From positions 682,001 to 746,000 of the forward strand of contig WTXG01000003.1 of NCBI GenBank assembly GCA_022496185.1: a stretch of 64,000 nucleotides of DNA, in the 5' to 3' direction. The notes beneath the pieces are model-generated. The model had not been told where the DNA came from and ran no database searches. It worked only from the letters and a program-made list of their open reading frames with translations. The translations under genes and the position numbers were made by a program. How positions within the stretch are numbered: position 1 is the first letter of the stretch; every line of letters starts with the position of its first letter. This document shows, one piece after another, positions 1 through 15,532 of the stretch. The stretch comes from Multifurca ochricompacta (lineage: Eukaryota > Basidiomycota > Agaricomycetes > Russulales > Russulaceae).

Positions 1-579
1 GGGAGCCGTTCAATTTCGGCTTTCTCTGTGACGACAAAGCGACTACTCCTCTGTTTTCTCGGAGGCTTACCGACAATCGGGATGGTATCCTTGGGCCCTC
101 TGAGACGATTCAGAGGACTGGTTCGAGGGGGGGTAGCAGACCCTCCTGGTTCAAGGCCGATAGAAAGACGCTCGGGAGAGCCATAACCACCACTGTTCCG
201 TGAGGACTGATCAGAGTTATCTGGACTGACGACGACGATGGGCGGTGCAGCTGGTGCTCTGTCGATGGTTAGTCTACGGTCCTGGGAGGGAGGGGCTTGA
301 ACAGAAGAACGAGAGGATTGTAGGGGTGGCTGCGAGGGAAGGGGGTAATTGCTTCCATTGTGACCAGAATTATTTGAAAGGGAAGTTTGAACGGACGTAG
401 AGGATTGAGGTGGTAATGTAGAGGAAGTGGAGGAAGGTGTTGAAGGTTGTTGACTGGGTTTATTTTTTGAAGAACTTGAATCTTTGCCACGAAGCTGAAG
501 AAAGAATAAGTATAAGAGAAAGAGAAGGAAGGGTATGAGAGAAATGAAATATTACTAAAGATTTTTTGAAACTTTTCAT
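1..579 (-). CDS. RTS1: PP2A regulatory subunit, B56 (Rts1-like), N-terminal part
   Basis: The gene runs off the left edge, so only the first ~172 residues are visible. Model: exon 1 579-556 (encodes MKSFKKSL), intron 555-495 (GT..AG, 61 bp), exon 2 494-1. The visible protein is mostly Ser/Pro/Gln-rich and disordered. Near the edge it becomes basic and conserved: KDTIPIVGKPPRKQRSSRF, then VVTEKAEIERLP. That block resembles the segment just before the B56 HEAT-repeat domain in fungal Rts1/Par1 proteins, which direct PP2A to stress, septation and spindle substrates. The HEAT repeats themselves lie outside the window, so the family call rests on this short motif. Start chosen because it gives a phase-0 splice into the long open frame. 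Confidence 0.55.
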
Positions 580-811
580 GATTTGTTGTGAATGAATGAG
601 TTGAGTTGTTGTTGAATGAATAAAGTATCGAAATCGAATCGAATCGATGAAAATGGGGAATGGTAACTTTGTCACACGTGTGACACAACAATTCTCATCT
701 CATCTCCTTCCTCTTTCCTCATATCCTCATTTCGTTGTCGTTGTCAACTCACGCTCGCACACACACTCACAACATCACCACTTACACCTACCTACTCACC
801 CAATCACCACG

Positions 812-1999
812 ATGGCAGCAATCTATTCTGTCTATACTTCCCCTACACACCCGCCAATACCTAATCATCTCCCAACTCTCATCGTAACCCCTCATGGTAA
901 TCTCTTCTCATTATCCACACATCTTTCTTCTTATCATATCTTCTTTCCCCAGGTCAGCCGTCCAACATCCTATATTCCTATTTGCATACAAATTTCGTAC
1001 GAATTACTACCCCCTTCTACCTCCCTACTTCTCACCCTTATATCTCTCGTAGAATTCGGAAAACTATCTCTTGACCCCATCTCCCCAAGGCGACCTATGC
1101 GTTGCAAAGCTCTTCCCCCCTCGCGCCAATAATCCTACAGTTAAGGCATCAGCCTCGGATCCTGGGCATAATTCTGGCCACGGCGGCACTTCTTCTCGCG
1201 TAGTGCGCTGCGAGGCTTCACGCAACCTTAAATGGTCCATCACCAATACTGGTGTCATTTCTCCCATTTACAAGCTCGCTCTTCCATCTCCCGACTCACC
1301 AGACCTCCCACTTTTCCAAATATCCAAGCCTAACCCAAATGCCGCCTTTTGGAGCATGTTTTACTTTGCTTATGCTGGCCATAACATACCCCCGAAGCGC
1401 ATCGAGTTCGGCAAAATTCAGAAAAATCCTCCTGGCCCCAACGGTGGTGGTACACGCATCACCATTTCGGGTAAATCTCCAGAGGAGAAGGCCGTGTGGC
1501 AGACGCTCGGTGAGGGTAATGAGGACTGTGTAGAATGGGTCGTCCTCTGTGCAGCGTTGAACCTTCTGGAGTGAGCTTATCCCACACTTCCTGTACCCTC
1601 GTCTTGCCCACTCACCTGACTTCCTTGCAGCGATGAAATTATCAAAGCCGCTGAGAAGAATCCTCCTGCTCCTGTGACTGCACCTGTGGCATTCCTGGCT
1701 CCGGCCCGAATAGCCGTCCAGCACCCGTCTCCCTACGTGACCCTGGGCCCACGCCTCAGCAACAGCAGTTGCCTCAACGCGGCCCACCTCCAGCTCAAGC
1801 GAGTATGTCACCACCACAGAACCGCCCCCCCCAAGGTTACCCTGCCCAGCGTGCACAAGGTCAACCCCCTCTCCAAGGCTACATGCCTATCTCTGGACAA
1901 CTCGGGCCTCGTCAAAGCGTGTCTGTTGCGCCCAATATGGGTCCCACAAGCCGTCCACCTCCACCACAACAAGCTCAGCAGGCTGCCCGAAGGTTTTAG
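812..1999 (+). CDS. conserved-looking protein of unknown function with Pro/Gln-rich tail
   Basis: Five-exon model: 812-896, 953-996, 1053-1570, 1631-1673 and 1760-1999, giving about 309 residues. All four introns have GT..AG ends and keep the frame. The folded-looking part covers roughly residues 1-225 and carries short blocks such as GQPSNILYSYLHTNF, NLKWSITNTG and CVEWVVLCAALN. The last ~80 residues are Pro/Gln-rich (PQQQLPQRGPPP, NRPPQGYPAQ) and look disordered. The last intron (1674-1759) is inferred from frame alone: it joins KNPPAP to QQQLPQ, and a small indel would be the alternative. I recognise no named domain, signal peptide or membrane segment and assign no function. Neighbours give no clue. 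Confidence 0.7.
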
Positions 2000-2039
2000 T
2001 ACTTGGTTCGGCCACCCGGACATTCTCGAGCTAGGTCTT

Positions 2040-2349
2040 TTTTTTTGGGTCCCCCTCGTTAGTTCTTACTTGCTGCCCTCTTCTTAACTCGACTTTTCCT
2101 ACTCCTTCTATTCGGTTCGTTTTTGTCGATGGTTTTCTGTTGTTTGATTATTGCAATTGGCTCATGTGGAATTCGTCTGTATCATCTGTCTCTGATTCCT
2201 TGGCAGTTGGCGGTGTCTCAATAGCTACAAGCAGCGAACACCTCGGCAATCCATATTCTAGACAGCACATCTTTAAAAGCAGCCAAACATGTTCTCCGTT
2301 AGCGGTATAAACCTGCCGACAGCTCGAGCTGTGCCCGCCTTGTTTCTTA
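2040..2349. other. intergenic, convergent 3' ends, nothing recognised
   Basis: About 350 bp between the stop of the 812-1999 gene and the stop of citrate synthase. It starts with a T-run (2039-2046) and T/C-rich sequence likely to belong to the 3' UTR. Short open frames here on both strands have no recognisable motif. Confidence 0.6.
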
Positions 2350-4542
2350 TTAAGCATTTTTGCCGACTATCGCCTGAAGGGTGTCCATGGATACGGCTGC
2401 AAAAATATTACATTTCCAGCCATCATATCACCACAAGACACTTACACTTTGGTCGCTCCAATGGCAGGCCGAGCGCTAAAATAACATTGGGTTGAATTTT
2501 CGACTTCCTAGGTCGACGTAACGCACCTCGTGCCCAGACAAGTTGGGTCAACGCACCCAACGCTGCACAGGTGAGCATCAACTTTTTATGCATGGCGTGG
2601 TCACAACAATATCACGTACCGCGGGAAACACCGAAGATTACAGTGTAATACTTGCACAAGGAAAAATGGGTAATTGATTAGCTGCCGCCTACGGTTTTGG
2701 AGGCGGACATCCCAATACCTTGAATTCCGTAAGGCCGTAATGATAAAGGACGCATCCTACAGGCAGATGTTGGTCAGAAAACGAGCGGGAGTGCGTACAC
2801 GGGTGAACGAACCAGACGTGGCGTCGACGTTAGGCCATGGGTTCTTTGTCTAGTAGACCACAAATTAGTAACGTGCGGACCCTCGTGGTAAATGTCTTAG
2901 AAGCTAGTTCGCTAACCTTCCCGTGTTCGGTAAGGACACCAGGGGCAACTTCGTAGGTCTCAACCACGATGAATGTCAGCGACAATCGCAATGATTCATG
3001 GGGAATTGCCCACACCTTTTTAACAAGCTGAATCGTGGGGCTCTTAAGTAGCTCTGGTCGACTGTCACAAAACTCCTGAAGTGCGATGAAGCGCGGGTCG
3101 GACTTCCGCAAAACACCATGCCCATACCTAACGATGTTCATTGCAAACACTTTTAAAGAGGATCGATGACTAACCCAGGAACAACCTGTCCGCTCTTCAG
3201 CGTCTTCCAGAGATAGTCCTTGATGTTTTCGTGCGTTGTATTGTCGCCAAGCTCTTTCTGCATTGCTAATTGCCAACGCAAGACTTCCTGATTGGCAAGG
3301 CTGAGAAAGCAGAGCTCGGGGCGCGTCCACTGCAAGCAAAGAGAGGTGACAACTCACCCGTGTAGTGGCCCAGCCAGGGCGAAAAGAGCAGCAGAATATG
3401 CAAGGTATGGATCAGCCAACGTTGAACCTACGAGATCTGCGAAGGGCTACTCAGCAAGAAAGAGAGATTAGCATCACCACGAAGGCGTACGTGCAGTGTG
3501 TGCGGAAGCATTTCCGCCTTCATGATCACCGTGAATGGAGATGTACAACCGAAGATACTCTGTCAAGTCTTTGTTCGCGCCATATCCCATGAGCGCCGTA
3601 TAATTGCCGACAAGGTCCAAGTCTTTGTTGATTGGCGGCGCGGTAGCCCCTTGTTTATACACATTCCTATAAATGCGCGCTGCAAGGGCTGGGAGACGCG
3701 CAATGAGAGAAAGGCAATCCTCTAGCGTGTACGTCCAATAATCAGTCTTCTTTATTCCCGATTCATATGCCTTTTGGAACACGCTGTCATGGTTAAGCGC
3801 GGCGACACCGATGGCAAGCTGTGTCATCGGGTGCATAGAAGGAGAGAGCCTGTTCATGGTCGGGGTTTCGGATGGACGCAGAACAAGGAGGAGCTCCTAC
3901 CCGTCGATAAGCTTCTCTACGTAGGCCGGGAGGTCTCCATTCTCAGCGAGCTCAAGCGAGAGCTTACGCGTTTCCGCTTCGGTGGGAACATTACCCGTAA
4001 GAAGCAACCAGAGCATACTCTCAGCTATGATCTCTTTGCCACCTGGTGCCGGAGGAAGTTGGCGCTGACAATCGGGGATGCTCAACCCATGGAAACGTAT
4101 ACCCTGGGCGTATGGATTGGGCATGAGAATCGAAGACTAGTCGAAAAAGAAGCACCTCGTTCGGGTCTAGCACCGACGCCTCCCACAACATGCTTTTCAA
4201 CCCACGCATACCCCCAATAACATTCTCAATTTTGATGTCGCCAATGACTTTCTGTGAGTGCTCTGATTTCTAATAAATTGATGAGAGTCATCCTAAGGTT
4301 GAATAAGACTATAGCCAGACCAATCTTTTGAATTGTTCCTGCTTAGCGGGGATGACCTCTTGAAGAGTTTCTTTCAAAGTCTATGGTACTCATCAGATTA
4401 GGAAAGCGTGTAGATGTGGTTGTAAGCTTACTTTTGTAGAGGCAAACCTTTGTGAGATAGGATGAATTTTGAGGGCTTTAAGCAAAAGGCAGGAGAACGG
4501 AACATGGTTAATGGTTACAAAGCCTCTGAAGGAAACGGACAT
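2350..4542 (-). CDS. CIT1: citrate synthase, mitochondrial
   Basis: Condenses acetyl-CoA with oxaloacetate in the TCA cycle. The reverse strand, split by about ten short introns, reads through the whole family fold: [87 protein letters not shown], then [40 protein letters not shown] and [11 protein letters not shown], ending [10 protein letters not shown]. The three catalytic residues are present: His in PLHGLANQ, His in YGHGVLR and Asp in NVDA. The N-terminus [13 protein letters not shown]..., leading to RFASTK, is a plausible mitochondrial presequence. An upstream in-frame ATG at 4599 is the alternative start. Divergent from SEC66 with only 134 bp between starts, so they probably share a promoter. 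Confidence 0.93.
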
Positions 4543-4676
4543 CACGGACAACGGAGCGCCCGTTGGATCACTGCGAACAAATAAGTGTAAACGGAACACG
4601 TTTCACCGACTTGCGACTTAACGACCTTGCGACCTCGATTCCATTCTGGATTTCTAATAATCATCGGTGGCTTGTT

Positions 4677-5550
4677 ATGGCCTCCGTGCTTGTCCCCGTA
4701 TTCTACGTTCTCGTCGTATTTGGTGGTCTGTTCATTTTCGGTCATTTTTATAGGAAACGTAGCGCAAGTACGCCATTTTCTTTGGCCCAAAAACTTGTCC
4801 GCCTCTGAAAGCTTACGCCCTCTTCAGACAAACAAATCGAGTCTTACTTCCCGAGACACCACGAGAGAGACACTTATGTCACACTCCTTCAACGTACGGA
4901 CCCCCATACTTCCGATCCTTTACTCAAGGCCGCTCTTGTCCGGCGGGCCGTCGCAGATGTCCAGCGCATCCTTCGTTTACGTGAAGACAAACAAGCACTC
5001 CAAAATCTATTACAGAAGGGATCTGTTGGCGATGACCTCTGGAATAGTCTTCTTGCTGCAGAAAAGGAACTTGAAGCCGAAATCGTCGAGGTGCATGCCG
5101 AGGCTAATTCGTTTGTCGAAGGATGGGGCCATGTGCTTTTCCAGACCGCTAGCGAGATGCTTGCCAATGAGAAGACCCGGGCAATAGTTGAACAGATACC
5201 CTTTGAGCGCTCACGGAACGGTATCCATTATGTTATTTGATTCATACCTTCTATCTTATTGACCAACTTTCAGAAGTAAAATATGGCAAGAGGCCACCTG
5301 GCGTGCAGGCGCCCGCCACCCCTACTCCCTTGTCTAACGGGCCTGCATCTCCAAAGCCTTCTGGATCACCGAAATCCCCACCGTCTCTCGCGCCGCCCGG
5401 ACCTAGCCCTGATGCAGATGGCATTTCCAGTGGGAGCGAAGCTAATCCACGCACACCTCGGGCAAGTGTTGCTCTTACTTTTTACATTAGTCCTTAGGAT
5501 GCTCATTGCTATTCATCCAGTCTGCCAGAAAGTTGAAGAAGCGAAAATAA
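4677..5550 (+). CDS. SEC66: Sec66/Sec71-type subunit of the ER translocon
   Basis: Non-essential partner of Sec63 in post-translational import into the ER. Exons 4677-4767, 4828-5220, 5274-5461 and 5521-5550 give 233 residues. Residues ~3-24 (VLVPVFYVLVVFGGLFIFGHF) form one N-terminal membrane segment, followed by RKRS. The cytosolic domain has the family pattern YFPRHHERDTYVTLLQ, AALVRRAVADVQRILRLRE and EGWGHVLFQTASEMLANE. A Pro/Ser-rich linker leads to a basic end, SARKLKKRK. The last intron (5462-5520) only works in frame with a GC donor (CGG|GCAAGT), a known minor class. Start chosen for the membrane segment immediately downstream. Confidence 0.9.
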
Positions 5551-5730
5551 TTCCTATTCTACAGTATTTATGTGCACCTTTCTGTTTCGTGCAGTTATCC
5601 AAGTCGTAATCTTCATACTGGCGTTGAGGGACGATGCTATGGCAGGAATGAACATGATCGTGAAGTCAAAAACGCAATGTCAAAAGTAACAAGTGCCAAA
5701 GAAAGTGGGGCGGAGGAAACAGCAGTCCCC

Positions 5731-9993
<4,263 letters not shown>

Positions 9994-10920
9994 GTCGCTC
10001 TATGACACGAGAGAACAAGGTCAGTAATTCCGCAAGTTATCACTTAGAGGTACCCTCGGCACACCATGCTCAGATGGTGTAGTTGAACACTTTATTTGAG
10101 AAGAAGTTTATTGATACAATAAAGAGAATGATTGACGGCGGAAAGCGTGTCGCAAGGAAAGAGAGTGGACGCGCAAAATAAAGTGACGCAGTCGCAGTGA
10201 GATCGTGAACGTATTAATCGCAGAGCGCAGAGTCGCCGCAGGCAGAGCAGCAGCCGCATACACACCCGGAAGGTGCCGTATATATATATATTATTTTTTT
10301 ATATAGCTTATATAGCTTTTTGTTGTTTTTGTTTTCGTGTCGCACCACATTTCTCTTTCTCTCTTCAATGAAATTTCTACTCTACAGTAATTATTAAACT
10401 ATTATTATTTACACGGTCCTTAAACCATCTCGACAGAGGGGATCCATGTTGACCCCTAATCAGCTTTAACGCTGCTCACTGTCGGTAGTGAGTCAAAACC
10501 GTGTAAAAATGAGCCATATGGAAACTCGCTCTTTCTCTTTCTCCGTTCTGGAGCTTGACGAGTCGAGGCTTTTCCTTTTGGCACGCCTTTTTGACTTATG
10601 GGATGAACAGTAGTTGGTTTGTCCTGAGTAGGTTATTTTGGCACACACATGCAATACCACGCATCGCATACGCATACGCTATTTAGAGATTGAGACAAAT
10701 GAAGAGTGTTGTGTTTGTTGTGCTGTGCCATGCCAATGCCCAAAGGGTAGCGCCGGTCTTAGTCGCACCTCATGTCGGTCGTCCGACGTGCTCAACCCTT
10801 TCCGATTTGGTCTCGCGACGGTGCACATTTCAAGTACCCAAGTCCTGGGGCCGCAAAGGCCTTCGTCTCCTCAATTATACTCTCTTTTCGAGAGCTAAGG
10901 ATTCGTTTGCTCATTTGACT
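9994..10920. other. divergent intergenic spacer with AT-rich block
   Basis: Separates UBP15 (-) from the disordered-protein gene (+). It holds a TA-rich block at about 10277-10320 (alternating TATATA followed by T-runs), a possible TATA/DNA-unwinding region, and otherwise nothing recognisable. An in-frame ATG at 10690 could extend the downstream gene by 77 codons, but the added residues look non-coding. Confidence 0.5.
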
Positions 10921-13900
10921 ATGAATACCTATAAACTTTGGAAACCTAATACCACAGTATCTTTGAGCCAAGAAACCGATCGTTCGAGACACAAGCACCT
11001 TTCTTCCTCTTCCTTTCATCACAACAAGAACTCGGAAAGTCGTACCACCGCCAGGGAAGATGCGAGGCTACGCTCAACCCGCGGTTACGTCTCCGATGGA
11101 CCTCTTCCATCCTCATCGTCACAAACCCTTGCACCCAAGCATCCGACAGGCACTACATCTTTGGCTACAGCCAACAAGCCATCCCATAACACACACTCAC
11201 AGCCTTCCCAGGGACATTCATCGTACGTGTCGCAGAAATTACCGCTTCCCAGCACACCTCTGCCTCAAGAGACTCATCTTAATGAGAGGCATCTGGTATC
11301 CACTCATGATCCCCGAGCCGCGTCGATTCGGGCTGTGGTGGCTACGGAAAAATCCCCTGTCCCGTCTTCAGATCCAATTCGCCATACCGACGACCATCAT
11401 AAGAATTTTCGCCATCGCCATCGCAAACTTTTGAACGGGGCTTCTGAAAGCGCTGAACCTCAAACTACCTCTATCTGGCCTCTCTCCTCATCCTTTCTTA
11501 AAAAAGTAAGTCCAGAGAGTAGAGAAAAAGATAAGGAAAAAAGCAGAAATAAGGTGAAGGACGATGATCCAAAAGCAATCTTCAGATCCAAAGAAAGGGG
11601 GCGCGCAGAGCGAGCCCAGGTGCAGACTCTTCGAGACCAGCGAGAACGAGACCCCAGGCACGAGGAAGAGAGACGGCGCTATAAAGAAGAACGACGGCGT
11701 GAGAGGGAAAGACGTAAGGAGGAGGAGCAACCCCATGACGAGTATGCCCAGAAAACCACCCGAGATCAGGAGAGGCGGCATGAAGCCAGGGATGGCTTAG
11801 TACCTGCTGCGCCTCTGGGCAGGGACCCAAGGCTTACGCGTGTCAAGGATTCTGACGAATCCGACAACTCATTGATGAAGCCCCAAGGTTCGGTCAGACC
11901 CAGGCGTCACCAGAGGGACTATCCGTCCACGGCTGTGAGCATCGATTCTGTTCCGCAAACTCACCTCACCTGACGCGGGATTGTCGTAGGCTGTCGTGCC
12001 GACCGTCCTACGCCAGTCAATACATCCTGCCAATTCTGCACAAGTTCCAACAGCTCAATCAGAGAATAATACTCCAGTGAATTTGAATGAGTCTCGAAGA
12101 GCAACAACTTCTGTGCAACCCCCTCATGGGATGCTAAGTGCTTCGAACGAGAGGTCCAGTGCGAAGCCTCACAGAAGTTCACCATCCCAAAATTTAACGG
12201 TCCCATACCCACCTGGCTATGCTGTCTCAGCAAGCGATAGCGAGCATGCATCGAGAAGAGACCATGTGAGTTGTCTTGATATCAGTATCATTGGCTAAAT
12301 TGAACACTCCATCAGCGTTCTAAAACTATTGAGAGTGGCCGATCAATAGAACGTCCCAGAACATCTGGTGGTCATCGCACCAGTCTTGCCCCTGATTCGA
12401 TTTCCAAGCCACCCCCCACGCAGTACGCACAACCACCCCTTGATAAAGGCCCTCATAAGTCAGAGGTTCGTCATATCTTCGATACACTCAGTAAAGCATA
12501 TGAACACGCACCCCAGAAGCAGTCTAAAGGCCCATTGGGTGGCTGGCTATTTCATCGGGAGACATCCAACACCCATTCTAAGTCTATGGATACTCATACT
12601 GCAAACCAAAATGCGACTCAGGTCATCTCTCGTGCCGCACCTCCCCCACTGATGCGTAGTGATAATTCAGATTCTATCCCTCAAGTTGTCAGCATCAGAG
12701 CTGGCGAAGGTCCTGCGGACTACCTGCAAGAATTTGGTGCTCGGCGTGCCACGCTTCCAGCCGTAGCGCCTGCTGTTAAAGATGCGGTTGCTCGTCAAAC
12801 TCTGCCGACAGTGCAAGTACTACAGCAGCCGCAGTCTCATGACAAGCAGCCCCGTGGCTTACCTCGCCCAGTAGCAAGTGTACAGCTCGATGTTCCTAGC
12901 CAAAACCTATCTACCCATGTTTCTTCGCCCCAGCCATGGTTACAATCAGCGCAATGGTCAACGGAGCCTCAGCCCATGTCACCACCACCTCGTCCCGCTA
13001 TGGTGCCTTCCCCCGTTGTTTTTCCTGCCTCCTTAACATCCCTTGTTGCTCCAGTCGAGACGCAGCGGCATCCAACGCCGGCCCGTTCGGCCCACCATGG
13101 ATCTTCAAGCCATCAAGAGAACACTTCCTTTCCGGCGAACAGTCGTCCACCTATTCCACTTGTCCACTCTTACACTGTACCTTTACCCGCAGTTGGGGGT
13201 GGACAACGGGCATCTCCACAAGGCGCTTCATCCACGGGTCAAGATGTGAACGGCTCAAAACATCCGAGGCATCCATCTGCACTCGTGGGGTACACCAACA
13301 CTCAACCATCCCATGTTGCTCCATCACTATCAAGGCCGATTGCGCCTGACTTAGCAGCTGCGTTTCCGGTCCGAGAAGATAACACGGACACATATCATCG
13401 GCATCCAATTCAGGGAGAGCGCCCTCAAGACACACAACCCTCGAGGGAAATAGCCGAACAGTGGGACCGACATGGTCATTATCAGGACAGCACTGCACGC
13501 TTGGTTGTTAGTGCTGTGCCTTCTAGTGAGCGCACTCCCAGGTCGACTAAGGCGTCCCCAAGTCTACATCCCCGTCCTGTGAACCAAGGGACACCCCCCA
13601 AACCTCCATCGCAGCCTATAACCACGCAACCCCTCCGCCACAGCCTCTCACTAATCCTGATCTATTGCACGCACATGACCCTTCTCGGCCTGGATTATAC
13701 AACACGCTAAACCAAAACCCGAATTCATCACAATACCCTGCCACACTCATATACCCGTCCTCGTCACCTCGCACTCATGTAGAAGCAAGCTCCGCGATCA
13801 ATAATCTCCCTGTAGCTAATGCACCACCGAATAATCCGTCGCCTAAATTCAAGTCTGGGAACCCGTCCCCTCGATCTCGCTCGCAGGCCGTTGCACCATC

Positions 13901-15244
13901 GCAAGGACCGACGCCTCCCGTTGCAGCACACATCACGACCAGGACACCTTCACATGAAACCGGTTCTACGACCTTATTAGGACAAACACCATCCTCTCAA
14001 GGATCGATGTCACTGCTGCCAATGTCGCCAGCCGCACATCCACAGGCCGTGGTGCCACGTGCAGGGACCCATAATGGTCAGCAACCTGTCCAGGTATTGG
14101 CTGACAGCCTGGGCGATCGCTACGCTCATCCCGCCCTTCACTCCCACGGATCGTCTGCTGCACGCCAGACCAACGCTCGCCATTATCATAGCGCCTCCGC
14201 ACCCATAGCACCTGTTTCTTCACTTGCACCTCTCCCACATGCTCGGTCACAAACCCAGCCCACCCCGAGGGTATCCGTCCCCATATCACCAACCCCGGTT
14301 CGTTCGTATCCCACAACCCAAGCCACGGGGGACCCTCTGTCCGCTCGAATTCCGGTGTCCGGATATACTCCGGCCCCAAGTATCAGACAGCAAAGGAACA
14401 CGATACCGTCTCCATCGCAGGAGTCTGAATTAAATACGCCATCGTCGCTTGCGGTGTCCACCAAGCTACCCATCGTTTCGGATGAACCAATAGCGCCGGT
14501 GATGTCCACGCAGTCCTATCAAGAGCCAAAGAAGAAGAGCGGTTTCTTCCAAGGCCTTGGGTTGTTCCGTTCTAAGTCCTCGGCTCAAAAGCGGAACCCT
14601 CATGAAGCTGAGGCTCTTGACCCTCGTGCTCAATCCATTTCGACCAAGCTAGCTTCATCGAAGCCCCCTGCACCTTTGCAGTATGACTCAGATTCCAAAG
14701 TTGGACGGCACCTTCAAAGCTGAAAAAACTGAAAACCACTGCTGCAACCCACACACCAGCTCCCGCTGTTGCCGCGCCAGCGCCACCACCGGCACAGCGG
14801 GCTCCTATGCCCGTGTCCACCGCTGTGTTGGAGGAAAAAATCAGTTCCGCCCCCAATGCGTTCGCATCATTTCGAATCATGTCGAAGCGGTATCGCACTA
14901 TGTCCGGTGCATCGGCGGAGGCTGTTGATGGAACGAATGCTGGTGTATGTCCCTCAGTTTCGTTTCGTATAAGCGTTGACGTTAATGTCTCATAGGCGAG
15001 TACCGTGCTAACTTCTCCCGCAAATTCTACCCGAAGCCCTACACCAAAACTGCTCCCACCTCAACGAGACCCCCAGCAAGCAACGTTTGCTTGGAGGAAT
15101 AAAGAAGAAGCAGAGGCATTGCAGCGAGGGAACGTGCGGCGGCATCGCCCTGGTGTGCATTTCGAAAGTTATGAAGACCACCCCCAAGCAGAACGTCATA
15201 GGTTTAATTATGCCACCCGGGCTCGCGAGAAAACCCGTAGTTGA
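10921..15244 (+). CDS. large Ser/Pro-rich disordered protein, function unknown
   Basis: About 1,370 residues. Model: 10921-11934, 11990-12265, 12316-13578, 13644-14944 (with one frame break) and 14996-15244. Introns 11935-11989, 12266-12315, 13579-13643 and 14945-14995 all have GT..AG ends and keep frame. Composition is Ser/Pro/Thr/His/Arg-rich. A strongly charged helix-prone stretch (residues ~210-310, many RRRERERRKEEE-like runs) could be a coiled coil. Short ordered-looking blocks are GPLGGWLFHRE, KKKSGFFQGLGLFRSK, NAFASFRIMSKRYRTMSG and, near the end, RPGVHFESYEDHPQ. No enzyme domain is visible. Around 14716-14719 the frame is kept only by one extra base (probably AAAA read as AAA). No function assigned. 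Confidence 0.65.
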
Positions 15245-15532
15245 AGTTACATGGATTCTATCACGATGTTTGCACTTTTTCCCATTCGTCCCTCTATCTT
15301 GCTGTGCGCCTGCTGTCATGTCGTATATACGTACCTTTCGCAACCCTTCGTATTTGTAACGTTGTATTTATAACTGCCGAACGGTGTATTACATTTATAT
15401 TGTCCATTTCTCGATTGCTCGCATCGCACCCAACACGTGACGTAACGTAGCCGCATTGCTCACAGGCAGGCTAACTAGACACGACAGTCGCTTTGCACGA
15501 TTACCCTACTTTCATCATAAATTTATGAAATA

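Noticed and set aside
1674..1759. Frameshift in the 812-1999 gene
   Set aside because: An in-frame 86-bp GT..AG intron explains the frame change without an indel.
2148..2495. Short open frames on both strands
   Set aside because: They overlap the citrate synthase 3' end and intergenic DNA, with no motif or splice support.
10690..10920. 77-codon upstream extension of the disordered protein
   Set aside because: Open, but reads like non-coding DNA and precedes a better start at 10921.
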